From Bacteroides sp. (lineage in GTDB: Bacteria > Bacteroidota > Bacteroidia > Bacteroidales > Bacteroidaceae), in assembly GCA_015060705.1 (NCBI GenBank), contig SUXY01000003.1:1-64000 (forward strand): 64,000 nucleotides of DNA. Reading direction: 5' to 3'. The position numbers were made by a program, and so were the translations under genes. Shown here piece by piece: positions 8,239 through 17,579 of this stretch (its first letter is position 1; every line of letters starts with the position of its first letter). The notes under the pieces were generated by a model that saw nothing but the letters and a program-made list of their open reading frames with translations, ran no database searches and was not told where the DNA came from.

Positions 8239-10971
8239 ATGAAAAATGGAATAAGAAAAAGATGGATAGGACTGATGTTGGGATGCTTGGCATGGAGCAT
8301 CGGTACGGAAGTTGTTGCCCAAACACCGGAGGGCGTTTCGGATAGCATCAGCATCATCAGTTTGATAGAGCAGGTAGAAAAGGCGACACCCTATAAGATA
8401 TATACCAATATATCGAAGCCGTTTATGGTCAAGAAACAGGAAGGGGAGGTATCGCTGGAACTTTTGAAGAATGCGTTGGCCGGGACTTTCTGGAGGATGA
8501 ACGTATATGGCAAGAAGGTATTTGTGATACAGGACCTTTTCTTGGAAGCCAATTTGCCAGCCGGATGGAAAGGTGAGCCGGAAGTGCAGAAGGAAATCAA
8601 GTTTACGGAAGTATTGACTTCGGAGAATAAAGTATATGAAATTGGTGATAAGTTTCAGCCGTCCAAGAAAGATAAAATCAAGCTGACTGGACAAATTATC
8701 GATTTCAAGACCAATGCACCGGCTGTGGGTATACATGTCATTCGCCGGGAACCATGGACGGTGGCTGTAACGGATGAAAATGGATATTTCAGTATCGATT
8801 TGGAGTCGGGTTATCAGATGTTGGAATTGCAAGGAGTTACGGTGAAGGATGCCCGTCGTCACTTGATGCTTTATGCCGATGCGGATGTACGTATCGAACT
8901 GGAAGAACAGAACTTGATGATGGAAGAAGTGTTGGTGACAGGTGGACGTGTGGAGACGGTCAAAAGTACGGTATTGGGTATGGAGAAAATAAAACCTTCG
9001 GAATTGAAGAATATTCCGATGGCAATGGGCGAAGTGGATGTGCTGAAGATGGTACAGGCTTTGCCGGGCGTGAAGACCGTGGGTGAGGCATCCACCGGGT
9101 TCAATGTACGTGGTGGCGCTACTGACCAGAACCTGATGCTCCTGAATGGCGGTACCATTTACAATCCTTCTCACATGTTCGGATTCTTCACGGCATTCAG
9201 TAGCGATATGGTGAATGATGTGGAGATTTACAAGAGCAGTATTCCGAGCCAGTATGGGGGACGTATCTCATCAGTATTGAACATTACAGGCAAGGAAGCC
9301 AATAAGGAGAAGTTTGTAGGAGTGGCCGGTATTGGATTGCTTACCAGTAAACTGAATTTGGAAATCCCTTTGTGGAAGGAGCGTACTTCGTTGTTGCTGA
9401 GCGGACGTACCACTTATAGTGACTGGCTCTTGGGCATGTTGCCGGAAAAGAGCGGTTATAAGAATGGTAAGGCTGGTTTCTATGATGTAGGTGCCACTTT
9501 CTCGCATACGTTCAATGACCGGAACAAGCTGAACATCTATGGTTATTATAGCCGTGACCGTTTTTCTTTCAACGATAATGAAAAATATGGCTATAGTAAC
9601 ATGAACGTATCGGCTCATTGGCGTTGTTTTTTCAATGATCGGTTGACTGGGAATTTTTCTATTGGTTATGACCATTATGATTATTGGAATGATGAGACGG
9701 TTGATTCCATTCAGGCAGCCCGTCTTTCTTTCAATATCAACCAATACTTTGCCAAGGCCAACTTCAATTTGGAATTGGAAAAGCATAAGCTCAACTTTGG
9801 GGCATCGACCTTGCTTTATAACATCCGTTCGGGTAAGTATGAACCGTTGGGCAAGTATTCTTTGGTTGCGTTTGACGAATTGCAGAAGGACAAGGCTTTG
9901 GAAAGTGCTGTCTATTTAGGTGAAGAATGGGAAATCACACCGAAGTTCTCCGTGAATGCGGGCATCCGTTATTCCATGTTCAATGCATTGGGACCACGTG
10001 ACTATTACACCTATCAACCGGGTATGTTGCCATCAAGCAATCGTATTGTTGATACGGTCCGTGTGACAGGCAACAAGGTGCTGAAGACCTATCATGGTCC
10101 GGAGTTCCGTTTGTCGGGCCGCTATGCGTTCACCGATGATTTCTCGGTGAAGGCCGGTTTCAATACCATGCGTCAGTACATTCATAAGGTGAGCAATACG
10201 GCTATCATGAGTCCTACGGATACTTGGAAGCTGAGTGATACGAACATCAAGCCTCAACAGGGATGGCAAGTTGCGGGTGGTTTCTATTACAATACCCCGG
10301 ACCGCATGTGGGAATTTTCGTTGGAAGGGTATTACAAGAAAATGAAAGATTATTTGGATTATCGCAGTGGTGCCAAGTTGTTGATGAACCATCACTTGGA
10401 AACGGATGTCATCAATACCGAAGGCTATGCGTATGGGGTGGAACTGGAAGTGAAGAAGCCGAAGGGAAAGCTGAACGGTTGGGTGAACTATACCTACTCA
10501 CGTACGTTCCTCCGTCAGAATGACAAGCGTATTTCCCGTCCTATTAATAATGGAGATTGGTATCCGACAGAATATGACAAGCCGCATGATTTCAAGTTTG
10601 TAGGAAACTATAAGTTTACCCGTCGTTATAGCTTGTCATTGAATATGGACTATAGTACCGGAAGACCCACGACTATTCCTGCCGGTCAGTTCTATGACCA
10701 TAAACTGAATACGACCCAAGTCTTCTATACCGACCGTAACAGTTATCGTGTGCCTGATTATTTCCGTATGGACCTTTCGTTCAATGTGGAATATAGTCAT
10801 CACTTGACATTGGCTACCCATAGCAGCATTTCGTTCGGGATATATAACTTGACAGGTCGTAAGAATGTGTATTCCATTTATTATGCAGTGGAGAACAAGA
10901 AAATACAAGGATACAAGATGTCCATCTTCGGGGCACCGATTCCTTTTGTGACGTATAATATTAAATTCTAA
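8239..10971 (+). CDS. TonB-dependent receptor with STN and carboxypeptidase-like domains, copy 1
   Basis: The 910-residue protein is an outer-membrane receptor. After the signal peptide (to about residue 28) an STN-like domain spans about residues 35-100 (SIISLIEQVEKATPYKIYTN). A carboxypeptidase-regulatory-like beta domain follows at about 150-225 (TGQIIDFKTNAPAVGIHVIR). The plug lies at about 235-350 (VLKMVQALPGVKTVGEAS, FNVRGGATDQNLMLLNG, IPSQYGGRISS). A beta-barrel runs to the terminal phenylalanine expected for Bam-dependent insertion. STN domains contact FecR anti-sigma factors, and a sigma/FecR pair lies downstream. No SusD gene is present; the partner is instead the DUF4249 lipoprotein starting five bases later. 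The ligand is unknown. It is very similar to the receptor at 17580-20315, especially in the barrel. Confidence 0.93.
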   Translation: MKNGIRKRWIGLMLGCLAWSIGTEVVAQTPEGVSDSISIISLIEQVEKATPYKIYTNISKPFMVKKQEGEVSLELLKNALAGTFWRMNVYGKKVFVIQDLFLEANLPAGWKGEPEVQKEIKFTEVLTSENKVYEIGDKFQPSKKDKIKLTGQIIDFKTNAPAVGIHVIRREPWTVAVTDENGYFSIDLESGYQMLELQGVTVKDARRHLMLYADADVRIELEEQNLMMEEVLVTGGRVETVKSTVLGMEKIKPSELKNIPMAMGEVDVLKMVQALPGVKTVGEASTGFNVRGGATDQNLMLLNGGTIYNPSHMFGFFTAFSSDMVNDVEIYKSSIPSQYGGRISSVLNITGKEANKEKFVGVAGIGLLTSKLNLEIPLWKERTSLLLSGRTTYSDWLLGMLPEKSGYKNGKAGFYDVGATFSHTFNDRNKLNIYGYYSRDRFSFNDNEKYGYSNMNVSAHWRCFFNDRLTGNFSIGYDHYDYWNDETVDSIQAARLSFNINQYFAKANFNLELEKHKLNFGASTLLYNIRSGKYEPLGKYSLVAFDELQKDKALESAVYLGEEWEITPKFSVNAGIRYSMFNALGPRDYYTYQPGMLPSSNRIVDTVRVTGNKVLKTYHGPEFRLSGRYAFTDDFSVKAGFNTMRQYIHKVSNTAIMSPTDTWKLSDTNIKPQQGWQVAGGFYYNTPDRMWEFSLEGYYKKMKDYLDYRSGAKLLMNHHLETDVINTEGYAYGVELEVKKPKGKLNGWVNYTYSRTFLRQNDKRISRPINNGDWYPTEYDKPHDFKFVGNYKFTRRYSLSLNMDYSTGRPTTIPAGQFYDHKLNTTQVFYTDRNSYRVPDYFRMDLSFNVEYSHHLTLATHSSISFGIYNLTGRKNVYSIYYAVENKKIQGYKMSIFGAPIPFVTYNIKF

Positions 10972-10975
10972 TGGT

Positions 10976-12154
10976 ATGAAGAAGTTTGGACAAATCATAG
11001 GACTATGGGGAGCAATGTCTTTCGTGTTGTTGATGGGATGTGTAGACAAGTTTGAGGCAGACATCAGCGAACTGCCAACCGAAGGATTGGTCATTGAAGG
11101 CAATATCATATCAGATAGTACGGTGGTATTCCATCTGAACAAGAAATTGCCTCTGACGTATTCTAAGGAAAACGAGGACTTGTACGAAACGTATCTGGAT
11201 GTGGATGCTGAACTATATGTACACGGTAGTGATGGTACTTCCTGGGTAGGACATGGACTTGGAGAAGGACAGTATCAAGTAAGGATAGGTACATTGAAAC
11301 CGGATGTGAAATATCATTTGGAAGTGAAGCATGAAGGTGATATTTATTTATCAGAACCTCAGACGCCACTTGAAACGATAGAAATAGAAAATCTTATTTT
11401 CAATCAGCCGGATTTAAAGGGACCGGTGAATATTTCTTTGGATTCAAAAGAAGGGAGTGCGGATGGAGCAAGGTATTATCTTTGGTATTTTGAGGAAGAT
11501 TGGGAAGTGCGTGCCGAGTACGTCTCTGCTATTCTTTATAATTATGAAAAGGATAAGGTCATCCGTTATGATTATCCTCCAGTAGCACAGGGATGGTGCT
11601 ATTATGGTACCGATCAATTGGTGTTGGGAACCACTGAGTCGAATGTGATGAATAAGATTGTGGGTAAATCCATCCATTCGATCAAGAATACTGATCGTCG
11701 GTTGTCTGTACTTTATAGCATTCGGGTCTATCAGCGTACTATGACTCGTCAGGAATATGAATACTATCAGGAACGTGTCAAGTTGAATAAGGAAATGGGT
11801 GGCTTGTTTACTCCTCTGCCTTCGGAATTCCCGACCAACATTACATGCAGCAATTCATCCCGTAAGGTTATCGGTTATGTAGGTTGTAACATGGGAGTAG
11901 CCCAACGTCAACTTTACATATCAACGGACGAAGTTGCTTATGTGAATAAATATGATTGTAAGTTTGGAGAAGCTCCGGAAGGGACATATCGGGAAAAATA
12001 TGCTGCAGGTTTTCAGATATGCGATGATTCCTTTATTTGGGCTAAAGGTGAATGTGTAGACGTAACATGGCTCAATGCAGACCCGTTAGGAAGACCCGAC
12101 TGGTGGCCGAATCCTTATCTGTATTATCCACAGGAGGAAGCTGATACTCATTAA
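10976..12154 (+). CDS. DUF4249 family lipoprotein, copy 1
   Basis: This 392-residue protein has a lipoprotein signal peptide with lipobox LLMGC, so the mature protein is acylated and probably faces the outer membrane. The start of the mature chain (VDKFEADISELPTEGLVIEG) and the following beta-sandwich pattern are typical of DUF4249 proteins, which in Bacteroidota lie next to TonB-dependent receptors and are thought to be their surface partners in place of SusD. The C-terminal part has conserved cysteines and aromatic patches (NITCSNSSRKVIGYVGC, GRPDWWPNPYLYYP). The gene starts five bases after the receptor stop, so the two are co-expressed. The binding target is not known. Confidence 0.88.
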   Translation: MKKFGQIIGLWGAMSFVLLMGCVDKFEADISELPTEGLVIEGNIISDSTVVFHLNKKLPLTYSKENEDLYETYLDVDAELYVHGSDGTSWVGHGLGEGQYQVRIGTLKPDVKYHLEVKHEGDIYLSEPQTPLETIEIENLIFNQPDLKGPVNISLDSKEGSADGARYYLWYFEEDWEVRAEYVSAILYNYEKDKVIRYDYPPVAQGWCYYGTDQLVLGTTESNVMNKIVGKSIHSIKNTDRRLSVLYSIRVYQRTMTRQEYEYYQERVKLNKEMGGLFTPLPSEFPTNITCSNSSRKVIGYVGCNMGVAQRQLYISTDEVAYVNKYDCKFGEAPEGTYREKYAAGFQICDDSFIWAKGECVDVTWLNADPLGRPDWWPNPYLYYPQEEADTH

Positions 12155-12168
12155 AACAAGATGGAGGA

Positions 12169-13797
12169 ATGAATATGAAAAGAACGATAATTGTAATGTG
12201 GTTGAGTCTGTGTTGGTTAGTGGGTATGTCCCAAACCTTGGACTTGATGAGAATATATACCGACAAGGACTGCTATTTGGCAGGTGAGAAACTATGGGTG
12301 AAGGTTTGTCTGGACGACGACATTCTGCCCGGTAATGGCATGAGCAAGGTGGCCTATGTAGAAATCTGCGATACGGCACAAGTCCGTGCTCAGGGAAAGG
12401 TCGCTTTGCAGGAAGGGGTTGGCTGGGCTTGTATCCAGTTGCCACCTACCATGCATTCGGGTGTCTATCAGTTGACGGCTTATACGCGATATATGCGTAA
12501 CTTGAACCCGGAAAGCTTCCCGCGGAAACATGTGGCGGTACTGAATGTGCGTACCACCTCGTCGGACGACAATCTGGTGGCCAATGATTCTGTTGCTTTC
12601 CCTATACCTTTGCAGGAAAACTCGAAGAGCAGTCTGATGAAGAGTGACAAGGAGACATACGGTATCCGCGAAAAGGTGACGATGACTTGGTCGGCACATT
12701 TGGCGGAAGCCAAGGACTTGTCTTTGTCGGTGGTACGGAAAGATTGTAAGGTACAGTTCCCACAACCGGAAACGGCTGTTCCTGTACCGTTGAGTGGTGC
12801 CCGTTGGCAAGCCGAATGCGAGGGACACATCGTGACCGGACGGGTCGTTGGCGATAGTCTTCCCAAAGGTCTGTTGGCACAACTTTCGTGTGTAGGCAAG
12901 GAAATGAGGGTATTCGAAGGAAAGAAGATGAAGGACGAAACCTATCGTTTCTATGCGCATGGAGTAAATGGCGAGCAGGATGTGGTCTTGTCGGCTTTCA
13001 ACAATGTTGGGAAGGCATACCGTATGGAAGTGGAATCACCGTTTGCCGAGATCTTACCTCAACAACTTCCGGACTTGTATTGCCACTTTCTGGATTCTGC
13101 GTTGATAGACCGCAGTGTCGCCTTGCAGTTGGCACAATCCATGCCTAAAGCCGTATTGCCGAAGAAACTGGATGAGGTCATCTACGGACAGCTTCCGAGC
13201 AAGACCTATAATCTGGACGAATATGTTCGCTTCAATACCGTGAAGGAATGTATCATCGAATTTGTCTTGGGAGCGGCTATCGACAAGAAAGGAGGCCGTA
13301 CCATTATCAAGATGTTGCAGGAAGACAGCAAGGAATACAGCTTGTTCCCCGTGCTGGTACTCATCGACGGTGTGGCTTTCTACGACCATCCGGAGGTGTT
13401 GGCATACAATGCTCACAATGTCCATTACATCCATCAGTACCGAGGCAACTATGTCTTGGGCGAAACGATCTACGGAGGTATCCTTTCGTTGATTACCCAT
13501 CGGGGCAACATGCCAGACATGCGCATCAATGACGATATGCAAATGTTGGCCTACGAATTTCCACAGAACCGCCCTGTCTTTGAAATGCCGGATTACCATA
13601 AGGAAGAAATGAAAGCCTCCCGTCGTCCGGATTTCCGTCATACCTTGTATTGGGACCCGGCAGCAGAAGGTAAGACAGAGGTTACTTTCTTTACTTCGGA
13701 TATGGAGGGCACCTATGTCGCTACCTTGAACGGTATGGATGCAGAAGGAAAGAAGATAGAGGTGAAATGTGAGTTTGTCATTCAAAGTGCCGAATAG
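12169..13797 (+). CDS. Exported MG2-like protein with a plug-like segment, copy 1
   Basis: The 542-residue protein has a signal peptide (MNMKRTIIVMWLSLCWLVGM, then SQT). Residues about 25-125 look like an alpha-2-macroglobulin MG2 domain: RIYTDKDCYLAGEKLWVKV, then GVYQLTAYTRYMRN. A middle beta region follows. About residues 340-450 resemble a TonB receptor plug (LPSKTYNLDEYVRF, VLVLIDGVAFYDH, YIHQYRGNYVLGETIYGGILSLITHRG), but no barrel follows. The end has the DFRHTLYWDP and TFFTSDMEGTY pattern found at the C-terminus of MG2/plug proteins in Bacteroidota. It is the last gene of module copy 1, 14 bases after DUF4249. A role as a periplasmic partner of the receptor is inference. Confidence 0.75.
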   Translation: MNMKRTIIVMWLSLCWLVGMSQTLDLMRIYTDKDCYLAGEKLWVKVCLDDDILPGNGMSKVAYVEICDTAQVRAQGKVALQEGVGWACIQLPPTMHSGVYQLTAYTRYMRNLNPESFPRKHVAVLNVRTTSSDDNLVANDSVAFPIPLQENSKSSLMKSDKETYGIREKVTMTWSAHLAEAKDLSLSVVRKDCKVQFPQPETAVPVPLSGARWQAECEGHIVTGRVVGDSLPKGLLAQLSCVGKEMRVFEGKKMKDETYRFYAHGVNGEQDVVLSAFNNVGKAYRMEVESPFAEILPQQLPDLYCHFLDSALIDRSVALQLAQSMPKAVLPKKLDEVIYGQLPSKTYNLDEYVRFNTVKECIIEFVLGAAIDKKGGRTIIKMLQEDSKEYSLFPVLVLIDGVAFYDHPEVLAYNAHNVHYIHQYRGNYVLGETIYGGILSLITHRGNMPDMRINDDMQMLAYEFPQNRPVFEMPDYHKEEMKASRRPDFRHTLYWDPAAEGKTEVTFFTSDMEGTYVATLNGMDAEGKKIEVKCEFVIQSAE

Positions 13798-13898
13798 GTT
13801 GGATGTGAAAATAGGTTGTCATTTCCAACATTGTTTAGAAAAAAGTATTACTTTTACATTCCCGGCATGGACAAGCACAGAAAAAGAAAGAAAATAAT

Positions 13899-14450
13899 AT
13901 GCTGAAAGACTTATTCTTAATTTCGCAAGTCAAGAAGGGGGACATAAAAGCATTCGAGCAATTGTTTCGCAATTATTATTCCCCGCTTTACCACTATGCC
14001 ATGAGCATTGTTGGTGAACGGGATGCTGCGGAAGAGATTGTCGAAGAACTATTCTATGTCATTTGGAGAGATAGGGGGAAGTTGGATATTTTCCGATCCA
14101 CCAAAAGCTATTTATATACTTCCGTTTGGAATAGTTGCATTCAATATATTCGTCAGCGCCAAAAGGAAAACGAATGCTATCAGAACATGCAACAACTTTT
14201 ACCGGGACATACTGATAGTTTAGAAGAAGAAACGGAGTATCATGAATTGCAGGCGCTCGTTGAGGCGTGTCTGACGAAGATGCCAGACCGGTGTCGGCAG
14301 GTTTTCCAAATGCATCGGACGGAAGGATTGAAATATACGGAAATAGCCAATAAGTTGGATATATCCGTCAAGACGGTGGAAGCTTCCATAAGTAAAGCTC
14401 TGAACATTTTACGTAAAGAAATAGAATCTTATTATAACGAAAGACCATGA
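13899..14450 (+). CDS. ECF-type RNA polymerase sigma factor
   Basis: At 183 residues this has the standard size of an extracytoplasmic-function sigma-70 factor. Region 2 is visible at about residues 20-85 (FEQLFRNYYSPLYHYAMSIV, AEEIVEELFYVIWRDR, SYLYTSVWNSCIQYIR). Region 4 is at about 125-175 (LTKMPDRCRQVFQMHRTEGL, then KYTEIANKLDISVKTVEASI). In Bacteroidales such factors with a FecR partner activate adjacent TonB receptor operons after ligand binding. The next gene, FecR, begins inside its stop codon (ATGA overlap), so the two are translationally coupled. Both flanking receptor modules are the natural targets, although the sigma gene itself lies at the end of copy 1. Confidence 0.95.
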   Translation: MLKDLFLISQVKKGDIKAFEQLFRNYYSPLYHYAMSIVGERDAAEEIVEELFYVIWRDRGKLDIFRSTKSYLYTSVWNSCIQYIRQRQKENECYQNMQQLLPGHTDSLEEETEYHELQALVEACLTKMPDRCRQVFQMHRTEGLKYTEIANKLDISVKTVEASISKALNILRKEIESYYNERP

Positions 14451-15277
14451 AACAGCAAGAATTCGACAGGAACAGAACAGACGATGCATGGAAAAAATTG
14501 TACAAGCGTCTGGAAGAGGATGAACTGCTGCAAACGAAGCCAGCCAGACAAACCTATTGGCGGGCTGCCGTACTATTGGCCATGGTGGCATTGGCTACCT
14601 TGACGCTGTATGTATCGACCGGCAAGGAACAATCCTTACCTGCCTTGACTTCCCAACAGACAGAACCAGCTCCTATACAGACAACGGTGCTCGAAGATAA
14701 TTCCATCGTTTATTTGGATCAGGAAGCGTCCCTTCAATATCCGGATTCTTTCGATAAGGATGTACGTGAAGTCATTCTGAAGGGAAGTGCCATGTTCGAT
14801 GTGACAGGGAATCCGGAGCAGCCTTTCCGTATTAAGATAGGTGCTGTCCAAGTGGAAGTGTTGGGAACGACGTTTTACATCCGGAGCAACGGAACTAATT
14901 TCACGGAAGCCGGTGTAAAGAGTGGCCGAATCAAGGTTACTGTGCCCGAAATAGGTTATCCGGTCTATATCGGTCAAGGAGAAAAGGTGGTCTTGCAGGA
15001 TAAACAACTTCATGTGTCGAATGGCATTGATGAGGGTACTACGGATCATTACACCCGGCGACTCCATTTTAAGGATGTTGCCTTGGGGCGTGTGCTTCAT
15101 GTGTTGAACCGGTTGAATCAGGAAGGCTTCCATTTCGAGGCCACACCGGAGACTGAAAACAGAAGGCTTACATTCACCTATTCCACCAATCCGGCGGAGA
15201 CTCTTGCCGAACTGATCAGTACGGCACTTGGCATCCGTTATCGAAAGGAAGGTTCTACCCTAATTTTCACCGAATGA
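14447..15277 (+). CDS. FecR family anti-sigma factor
   Basis: The 276-residue inner-membrane protein has a short cytoplasmic N-terminus (residues 1-40) that would hold the sigma factor. A membrane helix follows at about 43-60 (WRAAVLLAMVALATLTLYV). The periplasmic FecR domain lies at about 80-165 (LEDNSIVYLDQEASLQYPDS, AMFDVTGNPEQPFRIKIG, VQVEVLGTTFYIRS). A C-terminal DUF4974-like domain follows at about 205-275 (LHFKDVALGRVLHVLNRLN). It overlaps the sigma gene by four bases and the next gene by four bases (ATGA at 15274-15277), giving a tightly coupled three-gene unit. The signal would come from an STN domain, either of the two flanking receptors or of the next gene product. Confidence 0.95.
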   Translation: MKQQEFDRNRTDDAWKKLYKRLEEDELLQTKPARQTYWRAAVLLAMVALATLTLYVSTGKEQSLPALTSQQTEPAPIQTTVLEDNSIVYLDQEASLQYPDSFDKDVREVILKGSAMFDVTGNPEQPFRIKIGAVQVEVLGTTFYIRSNGTNFTEAGVKSGRIKVTVPEIGYPVYIGQGEKVVLQDKQLHVSNGIDEGTTDHYTRRLHFKDVALGRVLHVLNRLNQEGFHFEATPETENRRLTFTYSTNPAETLAELISTALGIRYRKEGSTLIFTE

Positions 15278-16803
15278 TGAAGAGATGCATCCGATACTTG
15301 TTCGTGGTTCTGGTTGTCCAGTCCGTACTCGGGTTCATTCCTTGTTTGGCACAGAAGGAAGATGGACTCGGGAAGTCCGTTCATTTGCCCCGAAGCAAAG
15401 GAAGCATTTACGAACTGCTCCAGCAAGTAACCCGACAAACGGGTTATCTGCTGATGTATGACAGCAATCTGATAGACAATGAAAAGGTGCAAGAAATAGA
15501 GGAGGGGACACGCACCGTTGCCCAAGCCATCCATGACATTACCGGCAATCCCGGTCTTCAACTGTCCATCCGTGAGAACTACATCCTTATCACTCCACCT
15601 ACAGAACCTTGTGGACAGGAGCCGATGCGGATTTTTGGAACATTGTTGGATGCAGAGACGGGGCAGCCCATCTCTTCGGGTACCGTCTATATTCAAGGAA
15701 GTTCGTGGGGCACGATCAGTAACCAGGACGGTCAGTTTCTCATCCGTATTCCGGATAGCATGAAAACCTCCCGGTTAGTCTTCTCGCACGTCGGATATCG
15801 GAAACTGGAGATGCCTGTACCATCGTTGATGGAAAAGAATCCGGTTATTAGCCTAGAACCCAATCTGGTTTCGTTGCACGAAGTCGTTGTTCGGATGCGT
15901 GACCCCGACCTTTTGATTAAGCGCATGCTGGAAGCCAGGGAACAGAATTATTCCAATGTACCTTCATGCCTCACTACTTTTTATCGGGAAGGTACTCACT
16001 ATCGGAAGAAGTTGTTGGACTTGACAGAAGGTGTCTTCGAAATCTACAAGCCGGGCATCGGATCTCCGCATGTCAGGGAACAGGTGAAGCAACTGAAGAA
16101 CAACCGCATCAGCTTCCGTTCGGAAGAAGATAGCCTGATAGCCAAAATCAGAGGCGGTATAGGAAGTTGTCTGACTTTGGACGTCATGCAGCATCTCCCA
16201 CCGTTCTTGCATCCCGATGGCAAGAACGAGGAATGTGAATACTTTTACTCGAACATTACATGGATAGACGACCGGATTACCCATGTCATTTATTTCCGTC
16301 CTTTGAAAGGAGCACAGGAGAATTATTGCGAGGGAGAGATTTTTCTGGATACAGAAACCTTGGCATTGGTTCAAGTCAATTTCCGGATTCAGCCCGGTCA
16401 TTTGAAGAAGATGACTTTGGTGAAGAAACAAGGGAAATACACCAAAATCACTCCCCTTTCTGCGGAGTATACCCTTTCTTACAGACAGTGGGGGAAGTAC
16501 TTCTACATCAGTCATGTACGGGGAGACCTGCATTTCAAGACCAAGAAGAGAAACTGGCTCAGCCGTTCACCTCTTCTGCATACTTGGCTCGAAATGGCGA
16601 CTTGCCACATCGATACCACTCAAGTGGAACCGTTCTCCAAGAAAGAACGCATGGAAACAGAGGCGATATTCATGGACACTCCATTGGACTACGACCCCGT
16701 GTTCTGGCGTAACTTCAACGTCATTCCCCGTGAAAAGCATTTGAAGGAAAGCATCGACCAATTGCGGGAACAATTCGATAAATTCAGTCAAACAGAGCCT
16801 TAA
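15274..16803 (+). CDS. STN plus carboxypeptidase-like protein without a barrel
   Basis: The 509-residue exported protein (signal peptide to about residue 27) has an STN-like domain at about 35-110 (SIYELLQQVTRQTGYLLMYD, NPGLQLSIRENYILIT). A carboxypeptidase-regulatory-like domain follows at about 118-195 (RIFGTLLDAETGQPISSGTV, LVFSHVGYRKLEMP, then EVVVR). Instead of a plug and barrel, residues 200-509 form a region I cannot assign to a family with confidence. It begins LLIKRMLEAREQNYSNVPSC and contains FYREGTHYRKK, a pattern seen in other Bacteroidota proteins with a carboxypeptidase-like domain. It is translationally coupled to FecR, so it may be the direct periplasmic or outer-membrane input to the anti-sigma factor. 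It ends 80 bases before module copy 2. Confidence 0.78.
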   Translation: MMKRCIRYLFVVLVVQSVLGFIPCLAQKEDGLGKSVHLPRSKGSIYELLQQVTRQTGYLLMYDSNLIDNEKVQEIEEGTRTVAQAIHDITGNPGLQLSIRENYILITPPTEPCGQEPMRIFGTLLDAETGQPISSGTVYIQGSSWGTISNQDGQFLIRIPDSMKTSRLVFSHVGYRKLEMPVPSLMEKNPVISLEPNLVSLHEVVVRMRDPDLLIKRMLEAREQNYSNVPSCLTTFYREGTHYRKKLLDLTEGVFEIYKPGIGSPHVREQVKQLKNNRISFRSEEDSLIAKIRGGIGSCLTLDVMQHLPPFLHPDGKNEECEYFYSNITWIDDRITHVIYFRPLKGAQENYCEGEIFLDTETLALVQVNFRIQPGHLKKMTLVKKQGKYTKITPLSAEYTLSYRQWGKYFYISHVRGDLHFKTKKRNWLSRSPLLHTWLEMATCHIDTTQVEPFSKKERMETEAIFMDTPLDYDPVFWRNFNVIPREKHLKESIDQLREQFDKFSQTEP

Positions 16804-16859
16804 AAGATACTTTTACACGCAAATCGGAAACGATTATGCATCTATTGCATGATTTTATT

Positions 16860-16867
16860 TATATTTG
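16860..16867 (+). promoter_or_regulatory. -7 box of module copy 2
   Basis: TATATTTG matches the TAnnTTTG consensus and lies 16 bases upstream of the start codon at 16884, which implies a very short leader. A TTG at 16845-16847 is too close for a standard -33 element. Confidence 0.5.
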
Positions 16868-16883
16868 TGCTTTAAAAGTAAAA

Positions 16884-17567
16884 ATGATGAAAAAACGTAT
16901 CTTTCTTTGGATGATGGGTTGCTTGTTCTGTGTGATGGCGCAAGCCCAGCATCAACAACTCTTCGATGAGTTCCGGAAGGAGGTGGGCGACCAAGCCGAA
17001 ATGTTTGCCGGCAAGGTGGAGCTTGGTTATCCTCCCACGATTTATACCAACCATCCTTATTGGATGTCCGGTGATTTTGTTACAGGCGATATCGTATTCA
17101 ATGGACGCTTGTATCGGAGTGTCCCTTTGCGTTTTGATGCTTTCTTGCAACAATTGGTGGTGAATACACCGGTGAAGCGTTCGAACATAATGGTGCCCAT
17201 GGAACGGGTAGAGAAATTTGTAGTGGATGGCATCGAGTACTCCCGTCGGAACGATGAGTTTGTGGCAATCCTTTATAGTAGTCCCCGCATGGAATTGGTG
17301 GAGCAGGTACATGTCACCGTGAAGGAAGGTTTGGTAGACAATGCAAGGGTGCAATATGAATTCAAGCGCAGCGTGAAGTATTATCTTTTGCGTGGAGGAC
17401 AGATGCTTGAAGTGGGCAATTTGAAATCTGTGATGAAGCTTTTCCCGGGACTGAAAAAGGAATTGAAGAGTTTTGCGAAGATGCATTACCTGGATTTCAA
17501 GGTACATCGTCAGTCGTCCTTGATATCTACGATTAAGTATGCCGATGGGCTATTGAACAACCGGTAA
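16884..17567 (+). CDS. Exported protein of unknown function, module copy 2
   Basis: This 227-residue protein is a clear paralogue of the product of 7539-8231: both share AQHQQ after the signal peptide, the segment GDQAEMF, FDAFLQQLVVNTPVKRS (FDAYLQQ in copy 1), RRNDEFVAIL and SPRMELVEQVHV. The start at 16884 (MMKKRIFLW) is chosen because it matches the paralogue; the longer frame from 16836 would include the promoter. The signal peptide ends at about AQAQ, with no lipobox, so the mature protein is soluble and periplasmic. It is the first gene of module copy 2, 12 bases before the receptor start. I do not recognise a function. Confidence 0.75.
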   Translation: MMKKRIFLWMMGCLFCVMAQAQHQQLFDEFRKEVGDQAEMFAGKVELGYPPTIYTNHPYWMSGDFVTGDIVFNGRLYRSVPLRFDAFLQQLVVNTPVKRSNIMVPMERVEKFVVDGIEYSRRNDEFVAILYSSPRMELVEQVHVTVKEGLVDNARVQYEFKRSVKYYLLRGGQMLEVGNLKSVMKLFPGLKKELKSFAKMHYLDFKVHRQSSLISTIKYADGLLNNR

Positions 17568-17579
17568 ATGGAGGTAACG

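Noticed and set aside
8239-12154. Reading the receptor/DUF4249 pair as a SusC/SusD glycan utilisation locus
   Set aside because: The lipoprotein is DUF4249, not SusD, and no glycoside hydrolases or sulfatases flank the module.
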